From NCBI GenBank assembly GCA_005889405.1, contig VBFY01000010.1:1-43012 (forward strand): 43,012 nt of DNA, read 5' to 3'. Shown here in pieces: positions 31,370 through 39,541 of this stretch. The position numbers and the translations under genes were made by a program. The first letter of the stretch is position 1, and each line of letters begins with the position of its first letter. A model generated the notes under the pieces. It saw only the letters and a program-made list of their open reading frames with translations, was not told the DNA's origin and did no database searches. The stretch is from Chloroflexota bacterium. GTDB taxonomy: Bacteria; Chloroflexota; Limnocylindria; P2-11E.

Positions 31370-33088
31370 ATGGCGACCACGACCGTCGCTCGTCGCGCCG
31401 GGATACGACTCCCGGCGTGGCGCGCCGACGTCGCGATCGTCGCCGTCGCGGCACTTCTTCTCGCCTACCTCACCGTCGTGCCGCTCGTCATGCTCCTGCT
31501 CGGCGCGGTCTCGGCCTCGGGCAGCGCCCTCGACTTCCAGTTCACGACGCGCTACCTGGAGCGCGTCCTCACCGATCAGGCCTCGCTCGAGCTGATGGCA
31601 AACTCGGTCATGTACGCCGGCGGCTCGGCCGCGCTGGCGTTCGCGATCGGCACCGGCGTGGCGTGGGCGATCGAGCGCACCAACGTCCCGGCGCGGAGCC
31701 TCTGGTACGGGATCGCACTCGTGCCGCTCATCGTGCCCGGCATCGTCCACACCATCGCGTGGCTCTTCCTTCTGAGCCCGGAGATCGGTTGGATCAACGC
31801 TCCGCTCAAGACGCTCTTCGGCTTCTCGCTGTCGGTCTACAGCCTGCCGGGGATGATGTGGATCGAGGGCCTGCACAGCGCGCCGCTGGCGTTCGTTCTC
31901 ATGAGCGCGGCGTTCCGCGCCATGGACCCCAGCCTCGAGGAGGCGGCCGCGGCGAGCCGCGCGAACGCGTGGCGGACGTTCCGCCGGATCACGCTCCCAT
32001 TGCTGCTGCCGAGTGTCGCGTCGGTGCTGCTGATCCTGTTCGTGCGCGCGCTCGAGGGCTTCGAGGTCCCCGCGATCATCGGCGTGCCGGGGCGCATCTT
32101 CGTCTACACGTCGCGTATCTATCTCTCGCTGAAGCTCTACCCACCAAGCTTCGGCCTCGCGGCCGCGTACGGTCTGGTGCTCCTGGCGATCTCGGTCGTC
32201 GGCCTGGTCCTGCACCGCCGGGCGACGCGGCGCATCGAGCGCTACGCGACGGTCACCGGGAAGGCATATCGGCCGCGGCGCCTCGAGCTCGGCCGTTTCC
32301 GCTTCGTCGCGCTCGCGGGACTCGGGCTGTACGCGTTCCTCGCGATCGTGCTGCCATTCCTCGTCCTGCTCTACGCGAGCTTCGTCCGCGTGTACTCGGT
32401 ACCGTCGCTCGAGTCGCTGCGCGAGCTCACACTGTCGAACTACGCGTTCATCCTGAGCGACGACCTCACGCGCACCGCGGTCTTCAACAGCATCGTGCTC
32501 GGCGTCGGCGCGGCGACCGCCGTCGTCGCGCTGACGGCAGTCATCGCCTGGGTGACGGTGCGCACGCGCCTTCCTGGACGCGGCCTGCTCGACTTCCTCG
32601 CGTTCGTGCCGATCACCATCCCCGGGATCGTGCTCGGCATCAGCCTGATCTGGGTGTACTTCACGATCCCGATCCGGATCTACGGCACGCTCTGGATCCT
32701 CCTCGTGGCGTACGTGACGCGCTACCTGCCGTACGGCATCCGCGGGACCAGCGCCGCGCTCATCCAGGTCCACCGCGAGCTCGAGGAGGCCGCCGCCGCC
32801 GCGGGCGCGCGCTGGTGGCCGACCTTCCGGCACATCCTGCTGCCGCTGCTGCGGCCGGCGCTCGTCGGCACGTGGATCTACATCTTCATCGTGTCGCTGC
32901 GAGAGCTCGGAAGCGGCGTGCTGCTGTACTCGACGCAGAGCGTCGTGCTCGCGGTGCGGATCTTCGATCTGCGCGACTCCGGTAACTACACGAGCATCGC
33001 AGCGCTCTCGATCTTCCTCATCATCGTGCTCGTGATCCTCGTCACGGTGCTGCAGCGGCTCGGCGGCCGCACGATCCGCGAGGCGTAA
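31370..33088 (+). CDS. FbpB-type ABC permease with two fused transmembrane units
   Basis: 572 residues with about 12 membrane helices. Two BPD_transp_1 units are present, each with an EAA loop: EEAAAASRANAWRTFRRI in the first half and EEAAAAAGARWWPTFRHI in the second. Such fused permeases are typical of FbpABC/AfuABC importers. It starts 16 nt after the binding protein and is followed by its ATPase. A very long open frame on the opposite strand (31346-33712) is a shadow of this GC-rich gene. Confidence 0.95.
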   Translation: MATTTVARRAGIRLPAWRADVAIVAVAALLLAYLTVVPLVMLLLGAVSASGSALDFQFTTRYLERVLTDQASLELMANSVMYAGGSAALAFAIGTGVAWAIERTNVPARSLWYGIALVPLIVPGIVHTIAWLFLLSPEIGWINAPLKTLFGFSLSVYSLPGMMWIEGLHSAPLAFVLMSAAFRAMDPSLEEAAAASRANAWRTFRRITLPLLLPSVASVLLILFVRALEGFEVPAIIGVPGRIFVYTSRIYLSLKLYPPSFGLAAAYGLVLLAISVVGLVLHRRATRRIERYATVTGKAYRPRRLELGRFRFVALAGLGLYAFLAIVLPFLVLLYASFVRVYSVPSLESLRELTLSNYAFILSDDLTRTAVFNSIVLGVGAATAVVALTAVIAWVTVRTRLPGRGLLDFLAFVPITIPGIVLGISLIWVYFTIPIRIYGTLWILLVAYVTRYLPYGIRGTSAALIQVHRELEEAAAAAGARWWPTFRHILLPLLRPALVGTWIYIFIVSLRELGSGVLLYSTQSVVLAVRIFDLRDSGNYTSIAALSIFLIIVLVILVTVLQRLGGRTIREA

Positions 33089-33131
33089 CCGTGCCAACTG
33101 GGCGGCAGGCCGGTGAGCGAGCGGTGAGCCA

Positions 33132-34250
33132 ATGCTGCAGGTAACGAGCCTGCGCAAGACCTTCACCACCGAGCGAGGCGGCGTGCGCGCCGTTGAGGAT
33201 GTCTCCTTCACGGTCGAGGAAGGTCGCTTCTTCACGCTCCTCGGTCCGTCCGGCTGCGGCAAGACGACGACGCTGCGCTGCGTCGCCGGCCTCGAGCGAC
33301 CGGAGGCGGGGACGATCCGCCTCGACGACGCGGTTCTCTCGGGGCCGGGCCGATTCCTGCCGACGTACGCCCGCGATATCGGCATGGTCTTCCAGTCGTA
33401 CGCGATCTGGCCGCACATGAGCGTGTTCGAGAACGTCGCGTTCCCGCTCCGCGTCAGCGAGCATCCGCCGTCGAAGGACCAGACGAAGCGCCTGGTCGAA
33501 GAGGCGCTCGCGCTCGTCGGGCTCGAGGGCCTCGAGGAACGCCCGGCGCCGCAGCTCTCCGGCGGGCAGCAGCAGCGGCTTGCGCTCGCGCGCGCGCTGG
33601 TGCGCCGTCCGAAGATCCTGCTCCTCGACGAGCCGCTGTCGAACCTCGACGCGAAGCTGCGCGAGCGGATGCGCATCGAGCTGCGCCAGCTACAGCGTCG
33701 CCTCGGCATCACGACGATCTACGTCACGCACGACCAGGGCGAGGCGCTCTTCCTCTCCCACCGCATCGCGGTGATGCAGGCCGGAAAGATCGTGCAGGAG
33801 GGCGCGCCGCGTGACCTCTATCGGGCGCCCGCCTCCGGCTTCGTGGCGGATTTCGTCGGGGAGGCGACCTTCCTGCCCGGCGAGGTCACCTCCGGCGGCA
33901 TCCGCGCGCTTGGCGGCATCGTCGCCTGCGCGCTCGCGGATGGAGTCGCGCCGGGCGAGAAGGGCCTGCTCGTCCTCCGACCCGAGAACATCGTCGTGCG
34001 AGCGCAGCCCGCGGGCGTGCCGAACGAATTCGCGGGCACCCTGCGCGTCGCCGCGTTCCTCGGCGATCGGCTCGACTGCGTCGTCGAGATCGGCGACCTC
34101 CTCGTGCGGGCGCGCGCGCATCCGACGACGCAGCTGCGCCGCGATCAGAAGGTCTGGGTCGAGTTCCCGATCGAGCACTGCACCGCCATCCCAGACGACG
34201 GTTGGAGACCGCGCGCGCTGGCGCGTACATTCGAAGAGGACGAGACGTAG
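33132..34250 (+). CDS. FbpC/PotA-type ABC transporter ATPase
   Basis: 372 residues. Walker A GPSGCGKTTTLR, Q-loop MVFQSYAIWPHMSV, signature LSGGQQQRLALARAL, Walker B ILLLDEPLSNLD and switch His YVTHDQGEA are intact. The last 110 residues form an OB/TOBE domain as in PotA and FbpC. It begins 43 nt after the permease. The next gene is a ubiD 20 nt downstream, so the importer and a UbiD decarboxylase appear to share one transcript. Confidence 0.95.
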   Translation: MLQVTSLRKTFTTERGGVRAVEDVSFTVEEGRFFTLLGPSGCGKTTTLRCVAGLERPEAGTIRLDDAVLSGPGRFLPTYARDIGMVFQSYAIWPHMSVFENVAFPLRVSEHPPSKDQTKRLVEEALALVGLEGLEERPAPQLSGGQQQRLALARALVRRPKILLLDEPLSNLDAKLRERMRIELRQLQRRLGITTIYVTHDQGEALFLSHRIAVMQAGKIVQEGAPRDLYRAPASGFVADFVGEATFLPGEVTSGGIRALGGIVACALADGVAPGEKGLLVLRPENIVVRAQPAGVPNEFAGTLRVAAFLGDRLDCVVEIGDLLVRARAHPTTQLRRDQKVWVEFPIEHCTAIPDDGWRPRALARTFEEDET

Positions 34251-34270
34251 GAGAGGCGAGGAGGCACGCC

Positions 34271-35749
34271 ATGGCCACCACCATCCGCACCGAGACCAAG
34301 ACGCCCACCGATCTGCGCGAGTGGCTGAAGAAGGTGGACGAGATCGGCGAGCTCCAGGTCGTCACGGGCGCGAACGCCGAAGAGGACATCGGCATGGCGA
34401 CCGAGCTCCTCGGGCGCACGCGGCCGTCCAAGGCCACGATCTTCGATGAGATCCCCGGCTACAAGAAAGGCTTCCGCGTGCTGTCCAACGGCCTCGGCTC
34501 CTTCGCGCGCATCGCGCTCACACTCGGCCTTCCGATCGACGCGTCGCCGCACGAGCTGGTGAAGCGCTGGCAGGAGCGCGTGCGCAAGGGCATCCCGACG
34601 ATCGCGGCCGAGGTCACCAAGGACGGCCCGGTCTTCGAGAACGTCCTGCGCGGCGATCAGATCGACTGCACCATCTTCCCCGCTCCGAAGTTCCACGAGT
34701 TCGACGGTGGCCGTTACCTCGGCACCGGCAGCTTCGATATCACCATCGATCCGGACGAGAACTGGGTGAACCTCGGGACGTACCGCGTCATGGTCCACGA
34801 CAAGACCCGTCTCGGCTTCTACATCTCGCCGGGCAAGCATGGTCGGCAGCACCGCGACAAGTGGTTCGCGCGCGGCCAGAAGATGCCGGTCGCGTTCGTC
34901 GCCGGCGGTGACCCGCTGCTATTCCTGGCAGCCTGCACCGAGATCCCCTACGGCATCACCGAGTACGACTGGGCGGGCGGCGTTCGCGGCACGCCGTATC
35001 GCGTGGTGAAGGGCCCCGTCACCGGGCTGCCGATCCCGGCCGACGCGGAGATCGTCATCGAAGGCTTTGTCGATCCGAACGACAAGGCGATCGAAGGTCC
35101 GTTCGGCGAGTGGACGGGGTACTACGCGTCGGGCGAGCGCGAGGAGCCCGTCCTACGGGTCCACGCGATCTACCACCGCAACGACCCGATCATCCTCGCG
35201 TCCCCTCCGAACGTCCCGCCGGACGAGCAGTCGTTCTATCGCGCGTTCATGCGCTCGGCGCGCCTCCGCGGCGACCTCGAGGCCGCGAGCATCCCGGGCA
35301 TCGTCGGCGTGTGGTGCCACGAGGTCGGCGGCTCGCGTCTCTTCAACGCGATCTCGATCAACCAGCGTTACGCCGGTCACGCGCGCCAGGTCGGGCACGC
35401 CGCGGCCAGCGTGCACACCGGGGCGTATCTCGGACGCTACGTCGTTGTCGTGGACGACGACATCGACGTGATGGACCTCGAGCAGGTGCTGTGGGCGATG
35501 TGCACGCGCTCGGAGCCGGCGGAGTCGATCGACATCATCCCCCGCGCGTGGAGCGGCCCACTCGATCCGCGGATCCATCCCGACAAGAAGGGCTTCTCGT
35601 CGCGCGCGATCATCGACGCGACGCGCCCATGGGAATGGCGTGACCGCTTCCCGATCTCGCAGCTGCCGACGCCGGCGATGAAGCAGAAGGCCCTCGATCG
35701 CTGGGGCTGGCTGGTTGGTAAGGGGGAGCGGCCGAAGAGCCGGGGCTAG
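34271..35749 (+). CDS. UbiD-family decarboxylase with complete active site (third copy)
   Basis: 492 residues, highly similar to the UbiD at 18345. Metal ligands N167, H190 and E231 and catalytic R172, E275 and E280 are all present (NLGTYR, SPGKHG, TEYDWAGG, EGPFGEWTGYY). ATG at 34271 follows a GAGGAGG Shine-Dalgarno; the frame is open further upstream but overlaps the ATPase. It lies behind an FbpABC-type importer under operator 4. Needs prenylated FMN. Two near-equal UbiD copies under one regulator suggest either two substrates or two isomers. Confidence 0.95.
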   Translation: MATTIRTETKTPTDLREWLKKVDEIGELQVVTGANAEEDIGMATELLGRTRPSKATIFDEIPGYKKGFRVLSNGLGSFARIALTLGLPIDASPHELVKRWQERVRKGIPTIAAEVTKDGPVFENVLRGDQIDCTIFPAPKFHEFDGGRYLGTGSFDITIDPDENWVNLGTYRVMVHDKTRLGFYISPGKHGRQHRDKWFARGQKMPVAFVAGGDPLLFLAACTEIPYGITEYDWAGGVRGTPYRVVKGPVTGLPIPADAEIVIEGFVDPNDKAIEGPFGEWTGYYASGEREEPVLRVHAIYHRNDPIILASPPNVPPDEQSFYRAFMRSARLRGDLEAASIPGIVGVWCHEVGGSRLFNAISINQRYAGHARQVGHAAASVHTGAYLGRYVVVVDDDIDVMDLEQVLWAMCTRSEPAESIDIIPRAWSGPLDPRIHPDKKGFSSRAIIDATRPWEWRDRFPISQLPTPAMKQKALDRWGWLVGKGERPKSRG

Positions 35750-35758
35750 TTCGCCCGC

Positions 35759-36019
35759 ATGGACTCTCTTATCCATGAGTTCGCGAAGCAGATCCGCGAC
35801 GCCGACGGTCATCTCTACAAGGCACGTGTGCTCGGACGGCAGCGCGGCGACGGGACGTGGATCGGCTGGATCGAGTTCAGTCCGCGCGGAACCGGCGGCG
35901 TCGTTCGCCGCACGAAGCGCGAGACGACGCAGCCCAGCCGCAATGCGCTTCGCTACTGGGCATCGGGTGTCCAACAGACGTACCTCGAAGGCGCCCTGGA
36001 GCGCGCGCTCCACGCCTGA
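35759..36019 (+). CDS. Small conserved-looking protein of unknown function
   Basis: 86 residues, probably a compact alpha/beta domain. Seen are an acidic N-terminus (MDSLIHEFAKQIRDADGHLYKARVLGR begins it), a GDGTWIGWIEF strand and a C-terminal RETTQPSRNALRYWASGVQQTYLEGALERAL. This pattern seems familiar from unannotated bacterial proteins, but I cannot name a family. It starts 9 nt after the ubiD stop and has the same codon use. It probably belongs to that operon. Confidence 0.7.
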   Translation: MDSLIHEFAKQIRDADGHLYKARVLGRQRGDGTWIGWIEFSPRGTGGVVRRTKRETTQPSRNALRYWASGVQQTYLEGALERALHA

Positions 36020-36127
36020 GCGCGCGCGGCCACGGCCGCGCCAACGCTACGGCACTGGCCACGCATGGCTGCGTGCGACGCGCGCGCGACTCACAGAGCT
36101 GCGCACGATGTTCGAAGGTCGCGCCGC

Positions 36128-37321
36128 TTAAGCGCGCGCGGCCTGCGTCCGCTCCGCCGCGCGCCAGAGGATCGCGAACGGGATGATCGTCACCGCATAG
36201 ACCGCCGCCGAGAACCCGATCGTCGCCGGCGCGCCGAACACGTCCGCCAGGCCGAGCAGCATCGGGATCACGACCGCGAGCCCCAGCTCGAAGATGAGCG
36301 CGCTCAGGGAGATGATCGTCGCGCGCTGCGCGCTGGGGATTATGTCGTTGAGACGCGCTGAGAGAAGAGGCTGCGCGACCGATGGGACGAGCGAGACGAC
36401 GAGCATGAACGCGAGTGCTGGGATCGACGGCAGAAGCCCGAGAAGCGTGGTCGACGCGAGAGTGATCGCGATGCCGCCGGCGACGAGGGTCGACAGACCG
36501 ACGTGTCCCTGGGTCCGGTGCGCCAGCCACGACGCGGCGACACCCGCGAGCTGGACGCCGAGCACGACGACCCCGAGGGAAGCGAGCGGCAACGCCACCG
36601 CGAGCGCGTAGGGCTGAAGCAGGACGTAGTAGACGATGAACGGAACGACCGCGAAGCCGGTCGTGAGGAGCAGGAGCCAGCGGACGACCGGACGGCGCGC
36701 GGCGATCCCGACCGCGACGCGCAGGTTGCGCCAGAACGAAAGCTGTGACTCGCCCTCCTCGAGGCGTGGCGGCTCTTTGAAGGTGAGCACGAGCGCGGTG
36801 GCCATGAGACCGGTCACCGAGCCGACGGTGAAGCAGAGAGTGATGTCGAGCGTCGCGACCCATGCGCCGAGCACGGATGCGATCCCCTGTGTCGCCTGAG
36901 TGATCGCCAGGTAGCGGCCGGACTGTTTCGCAGCCTGTGAAGCACGACCGTCCGCTTTGAGACTGTCGTACAGGAACGCCGTGTCGGCGCCGCTGATGAA
37001 CGCGAACGATGTGTTCCACAACGCGTAGCCGAGGAGGAACATCGGTGACAGCGCGTCCGCGAGGATGAGCAACATCGCCATCGAGTAGAGGAACGTGCCG
37101 ATCGCCATCGAGGCCTTGCGTCCCCAGCGGTCCGCGATCGCGCCGCTCGGCACCTCGAGCCCCGCGCTCAGGACCCATGCGACGCTCTCAAGGACCCCGA
37201 TCTGCGTGAGGCTGACGCCCTTGTCCTGGAGGAACACCACCCAGATCGGTATCCACAGGAGGAAGTGGATCAGGCCCTGGACGACGAAGAAGCGCCAGAT
37301 GTTGCCGCGGTATGCGCGCAT
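36128..37321 (-). CDS. MFS transporter
   Basis: 397 residues with 12 predicted membrane helices. The loop between helices 2 and 3 contains GAIADRWGRKAS, the MFS signature; helix 1 is VVQGLIHFLLWIPIWVVFLQ. It is a distinct type from the MFS at 24623. ATG at 37321 starts 12 nt after the bicupin stop, so the two are probably one operon under operator 5. The transported compound is unknown; drug or aromatic-acid export are both plausible. The 108 bp after its end, up to the small gene, hold nothing I can assign. Confidence 0.92.
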   Translation of the reverse strand: MRAYRGNIWRFFVVQGLIHFLLWIPIWVVFLQDKGVSLTQIGVLESVAWVLSAGLEVPSGAIADRWGRKASMAIGTFLYSMAMLLILADALSPMFLLGYALWNTSFAFISGADTAFLYDSLKADGRASQAAKQSGRYLAITQATQGIASVLGAWVATLDITLCFTVGSVTGLMATALVLTFKEPPRLEEGESQLSFWRNLRVAVGIAARRPVVRWLLLLTTGFAVVPFIVYYVLLQPYALAVALPLASLGVVVLGVQLAGVAASWLAHRTQGHVGLSTLVAGGIAITLASTTLLGLLPSIPALAFMLVVSLVPSVAQPLLSARLNDIIPSAQRATIISLSALIFELGLAVVIPMLLGLADVFGAPATIGFSAAVYAVTIIPFAILWRAAERTQAARA

Positions 37322-37333
37322 GGCTCCGCAGTG

Positions 37334-38365
37334 TTACGCGCGCGCCGCCGATGCGGAGGCCGCGGCATCCGCGCTCGCGTCCTCGAGATACACGACGGAG
37401 TCGTACCCGAGCAGCTTGAAGAGCCTGTTCTGCGCGACGAGAACACGAAGCGGCTCGGTGCCGCTCGCGATGAGCTGATGCACGGTGTTCTGGGGCACGT
37501 AGACGAGATCGCCCGACGTGAAGTCCCAAGTCCCCGGCTTGTCGGCGACGCGCGCGCGGTATTTGTCGGTGATCTCGGCCTCGACGTCCCACTGCATACT
37601 CGTGCCGGCGCCGGAGATCACATAGCAGACCTCATCCGACATGTGCCAGTGCTTCGCCGAGCGGCCGCCGGCCCGGATCTCCTGCTCGTAGAGGTCCACG
37701 CTGAAGGCGCGAACATCGGTGCGAGCGGGCGAGCTGATGACGCGAACGCGCCCGTCGCGGGTGTTCTCCCAGGCCGTGTCGGCTGATCTCACGACCTTCT
37801 TGCGCTCGGTCGCGCCGGGCGTCCAGAGGCGCGACCACTCCTGTGGCGCGCCGTAGCCCGCGCCATCGAACGGTTTGCTCCGGCCCTGCTGCACCATCCC
37901 GAGATACATCCAGGCCGATTTCGCCTTGATCACCAGCGCGAGTGCGCGCTCCGTCTGGCTCGCGTTGTAGTGACGGTGCACGGAGTCGTTGTGCACGACG
38001 ACGAAATCGTCTTTCGACCAGTCGTAACGGACGCCGTCGTGGATCTCGTAGCCGCTGCCGTCGAGGATGTAGAACGTCGCCTCGTTCTGGTGGCCGTGGC
38101 CATGATTCGACCCGCCCGGCCTCAGTTCGACGAAGTGCACCTGAAGCGTCTGAGTGAGGAAGGGGTCGTCTCCCGGGCCGAGGACCCACCAGGTCTTCGA
38201 GAGGCCCTCATCGGAATCGCCGGAGTGGCCCACCGTCGCGTCATCGACAACGGTGCCGGCGCGGCGAACGCGTGGCGCCGCGTGTTGAAGCTTCCGGTGC
38301 TCGGCGAGGCCGTACTGCTCGGAGGTGATCCCCCTCAGGAAGACGCGTCCGCCCTCATCGCCCAC
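37334..38365 (-). CDS. Bicupin metalloprotein
   Basis: 343 residues with two cupin domains. The first (about 75-150) has GGSNHGHGHQNEATFYILDGSG, giving a His-x-His-x-His-x3-Glu-like site. The second (about 230-320) has GGRSAKHWHMSDEVCYVISG, again with two His and a Glu. Both domains could bind a metal. Ring-cleaving dioxygenases, decarboxylases and isomerases all occur in this fold. GTG at 38365 was chosen because it follows a strong AGGAGGTG Shine-Dalgarno; the frame continues upstream into the operator. Divergent from the binding protein at 38464. Confidence 0.85.
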   Translation of the reverse strand: MGDEGGRVFLRGITSEQYGLAEHRKLQHAAPRVRRAGTVVDDATVGHSGDSDEGLSKTWWVLGPGDDPFLTQTLQVHFVELRPGGSNHGHGHQNEATFYILDGSGYEIHDGVRYDWSKDDFVVVHNDSVHRHYNASQTERALALVIKAKSAWMYLGMVQQGRSKPFDGAGYGAPQEWSRLWTPGATERKKVVRSADTAWENTRDGRVRVISSPARTDVRAFSVDLYEQEIRAGGRSAKHWHMSDEVCYVISGAGTSMQWDVEAEITDKYRARVADKPGTWDFTSGDLVYVPQNTVHQLIASGTEPLRVLVAQNRLFKLLGYDSVVYLEDASADAAASASAARA

Positions 38366-38403
38366 GCGTTCACCTCCTGGAAGATCAGCCGACGGCGCGG
38401 GCG

Positions 38404-38418
38404 AATGGTATAACAATT
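38404..38418. promoter_or_regulatory. GntR/FCD-type operator site 5 (divergent)
   Basis: AATGGTATAACAATT, with one mismatch in the TGGT-N3-ACCA core. It lies between the bicupin (minus) and binding-protein (plus) genes. Minus-strand TACCAT keeps the -10 position seen at the other sites. The plus-strand half is the most degenerate of the five. Confidence 0.7.
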
Positions 38419-38463
38419 GACCGCTCGGGCCGCCCGCGCGGTCGCGAGTCTCGGAGGTGTGGG

Positions 38464-39516
38464 ATGCGCGCTAGCCGTGTCCTGGCTCTTGGGATCACTG
38501 CGCTTCTTGTCGCCGGAACATGCGGAGGCACCACCCCCGCAGCGAGCTCCGCACCGACGGTCGCGGCCTCGGTCGCACCGACGCCGACGCCGACGCCGAT
38601 CAAGATCAAATCGTCGTACGGGAACGTGACTCCGGCGAACCTCGCGCCGTTCATGGCGAAGGAGCTCGGCCTGTTCGAGAAGCACGGCCTCGATGTGGAT
38701 CTCAGCCTCATCGACGGCGGTGCACCCTCCGCGGCGGCGCTGGTCTCGAGCCAGACGCAAGTCGGAAACTTCGGCGGCACGGAGGCGATGAGCGGTTTCG
38801 TTGCCGGATCGGACATGCAGGTCATCGCGCTCTTCGTTCCGGTGACCCCGTGGCAGTTCCTCGCGAAGTCCGACTACAAGACGCCGGCCGACCTCAAGGG
38901 CAAGGTGGTCGGTGTCGCGAGCGTTGGCGGGTCCGCATACGTCGCCGCGACCGAGTCGCTGAAGCACCTCGGCCTGGACCCGGCCAAAGACGTGAGCATT
39001 CAGGCCTTCGGGTCGACCGCGAACCTCGCGACCGCGATGCTCGGCGGCGCCGCGTATGCGGGGCCGGGCCACCCGCCCGACACCGTCAAGCTGCTCGCCG
39101 GCGGCTTCAAGGTGATCTACGACCTCGGCGCGCAGCAGCTCCCCGCGACCGACAACTGCACGATCGTGTTGAAGTCGTGGGCCGACAAGAACCCGCAGGC
39201 CGTGCAGGCCTACGTTGACGCCGAGATCGAGGCGATCGGGATCGCGAAGAAGGACAAGGCGAAGACGATCCCGATCCTGGCGAAGCTCCTCAAGCTCGAC
39301 ACGTCGAAGGCCGAAGACGCCGCGGCGCTCTCGCAGACGTACGACTTCTACGTGACGACGATCTTCCCCTCGTACCCGCACCCGCTCGTCGCGTCCTTCA
39401 ACGCGACGCGCGACACGCTCGTCGCCACCAACGCGAAGGTGAAGGACCTCGACGTTACGAAGGTGATCGAGGACAAGTACGTCGCGGACGCCGAGAAGCG
39501 CGGCGTCGGCAAATAA
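38464..39516 (+). CDS. SsuA/TauA (NMT1)-type ABC substrate-binding protein
   Basis: 350 residues: signal peptide with a C-G-G after residue 19 (lipobox imperfect because Thr precedes the Cys), Ala/Pro/Thr linker, then IKSSYGNVTPANLAPFMAKELGLFEKHGLDVDL, QVGNFGGTEAM and DLKGKVVGVASVGGSAYVA. ATG follows a GGAGGTG Shine-Dalgarno, the same leader as at 41309. It is more distant from the other two NMT1-type proteins than they are from each other. Next to it lies a ThDP enzyme gene rather than a permease. Confidence 0.92.
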   Translation: MRASRVLALGITALLVAGTCGGTTPAASSAPTVAASVAPTPTPTPIKIKSSYGNVTPANLAPFMAKELGLFEKHGLDVDLSLIDGGAPSAAALVSSQTQVGNFGGTEAMSGFVAGSDMQVIALFVPVTPWQFLAKSDYKTPADLKGKVVGVASVGGSAYVAATESLKHLGLDPAKDVSIQAFGSTANLATAMLGGAAYAGPGHPPDTVKLLAGGFKVIYDLGAQQLPATDNCTIVLKSWADKNPQAVQAYVDAEIEAIGIAKKDKAKTIPILAKLLKLDTSKAEDAAALSQTYDFYVTTIFPSYPHPLVASFNATRDTLVATNAKVKDLDVTKVIEDKYVADAEKRGVGK

Positions 39517-39541
39517 TCGCGAACATGGCGGGGCGGGCGCA

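Noticed and set aside
31346-33712. Very long open frame on the minus strand opposite the permease and ATPase genes
   Set aside because: Its product is a low-complexity Arg/Asp/Glu-rich chain with no domain, while the plus strand encodes clear ABC proteins. It is a GC-rich shadow frame.
36020-36127. Short coding-like frame ending in a TAA at 36129-36131
   Set aside because: No start codon or Shine-Dalgarno of its own; the reading is Arg-rich as expected from GC-rich noncoding DNA.
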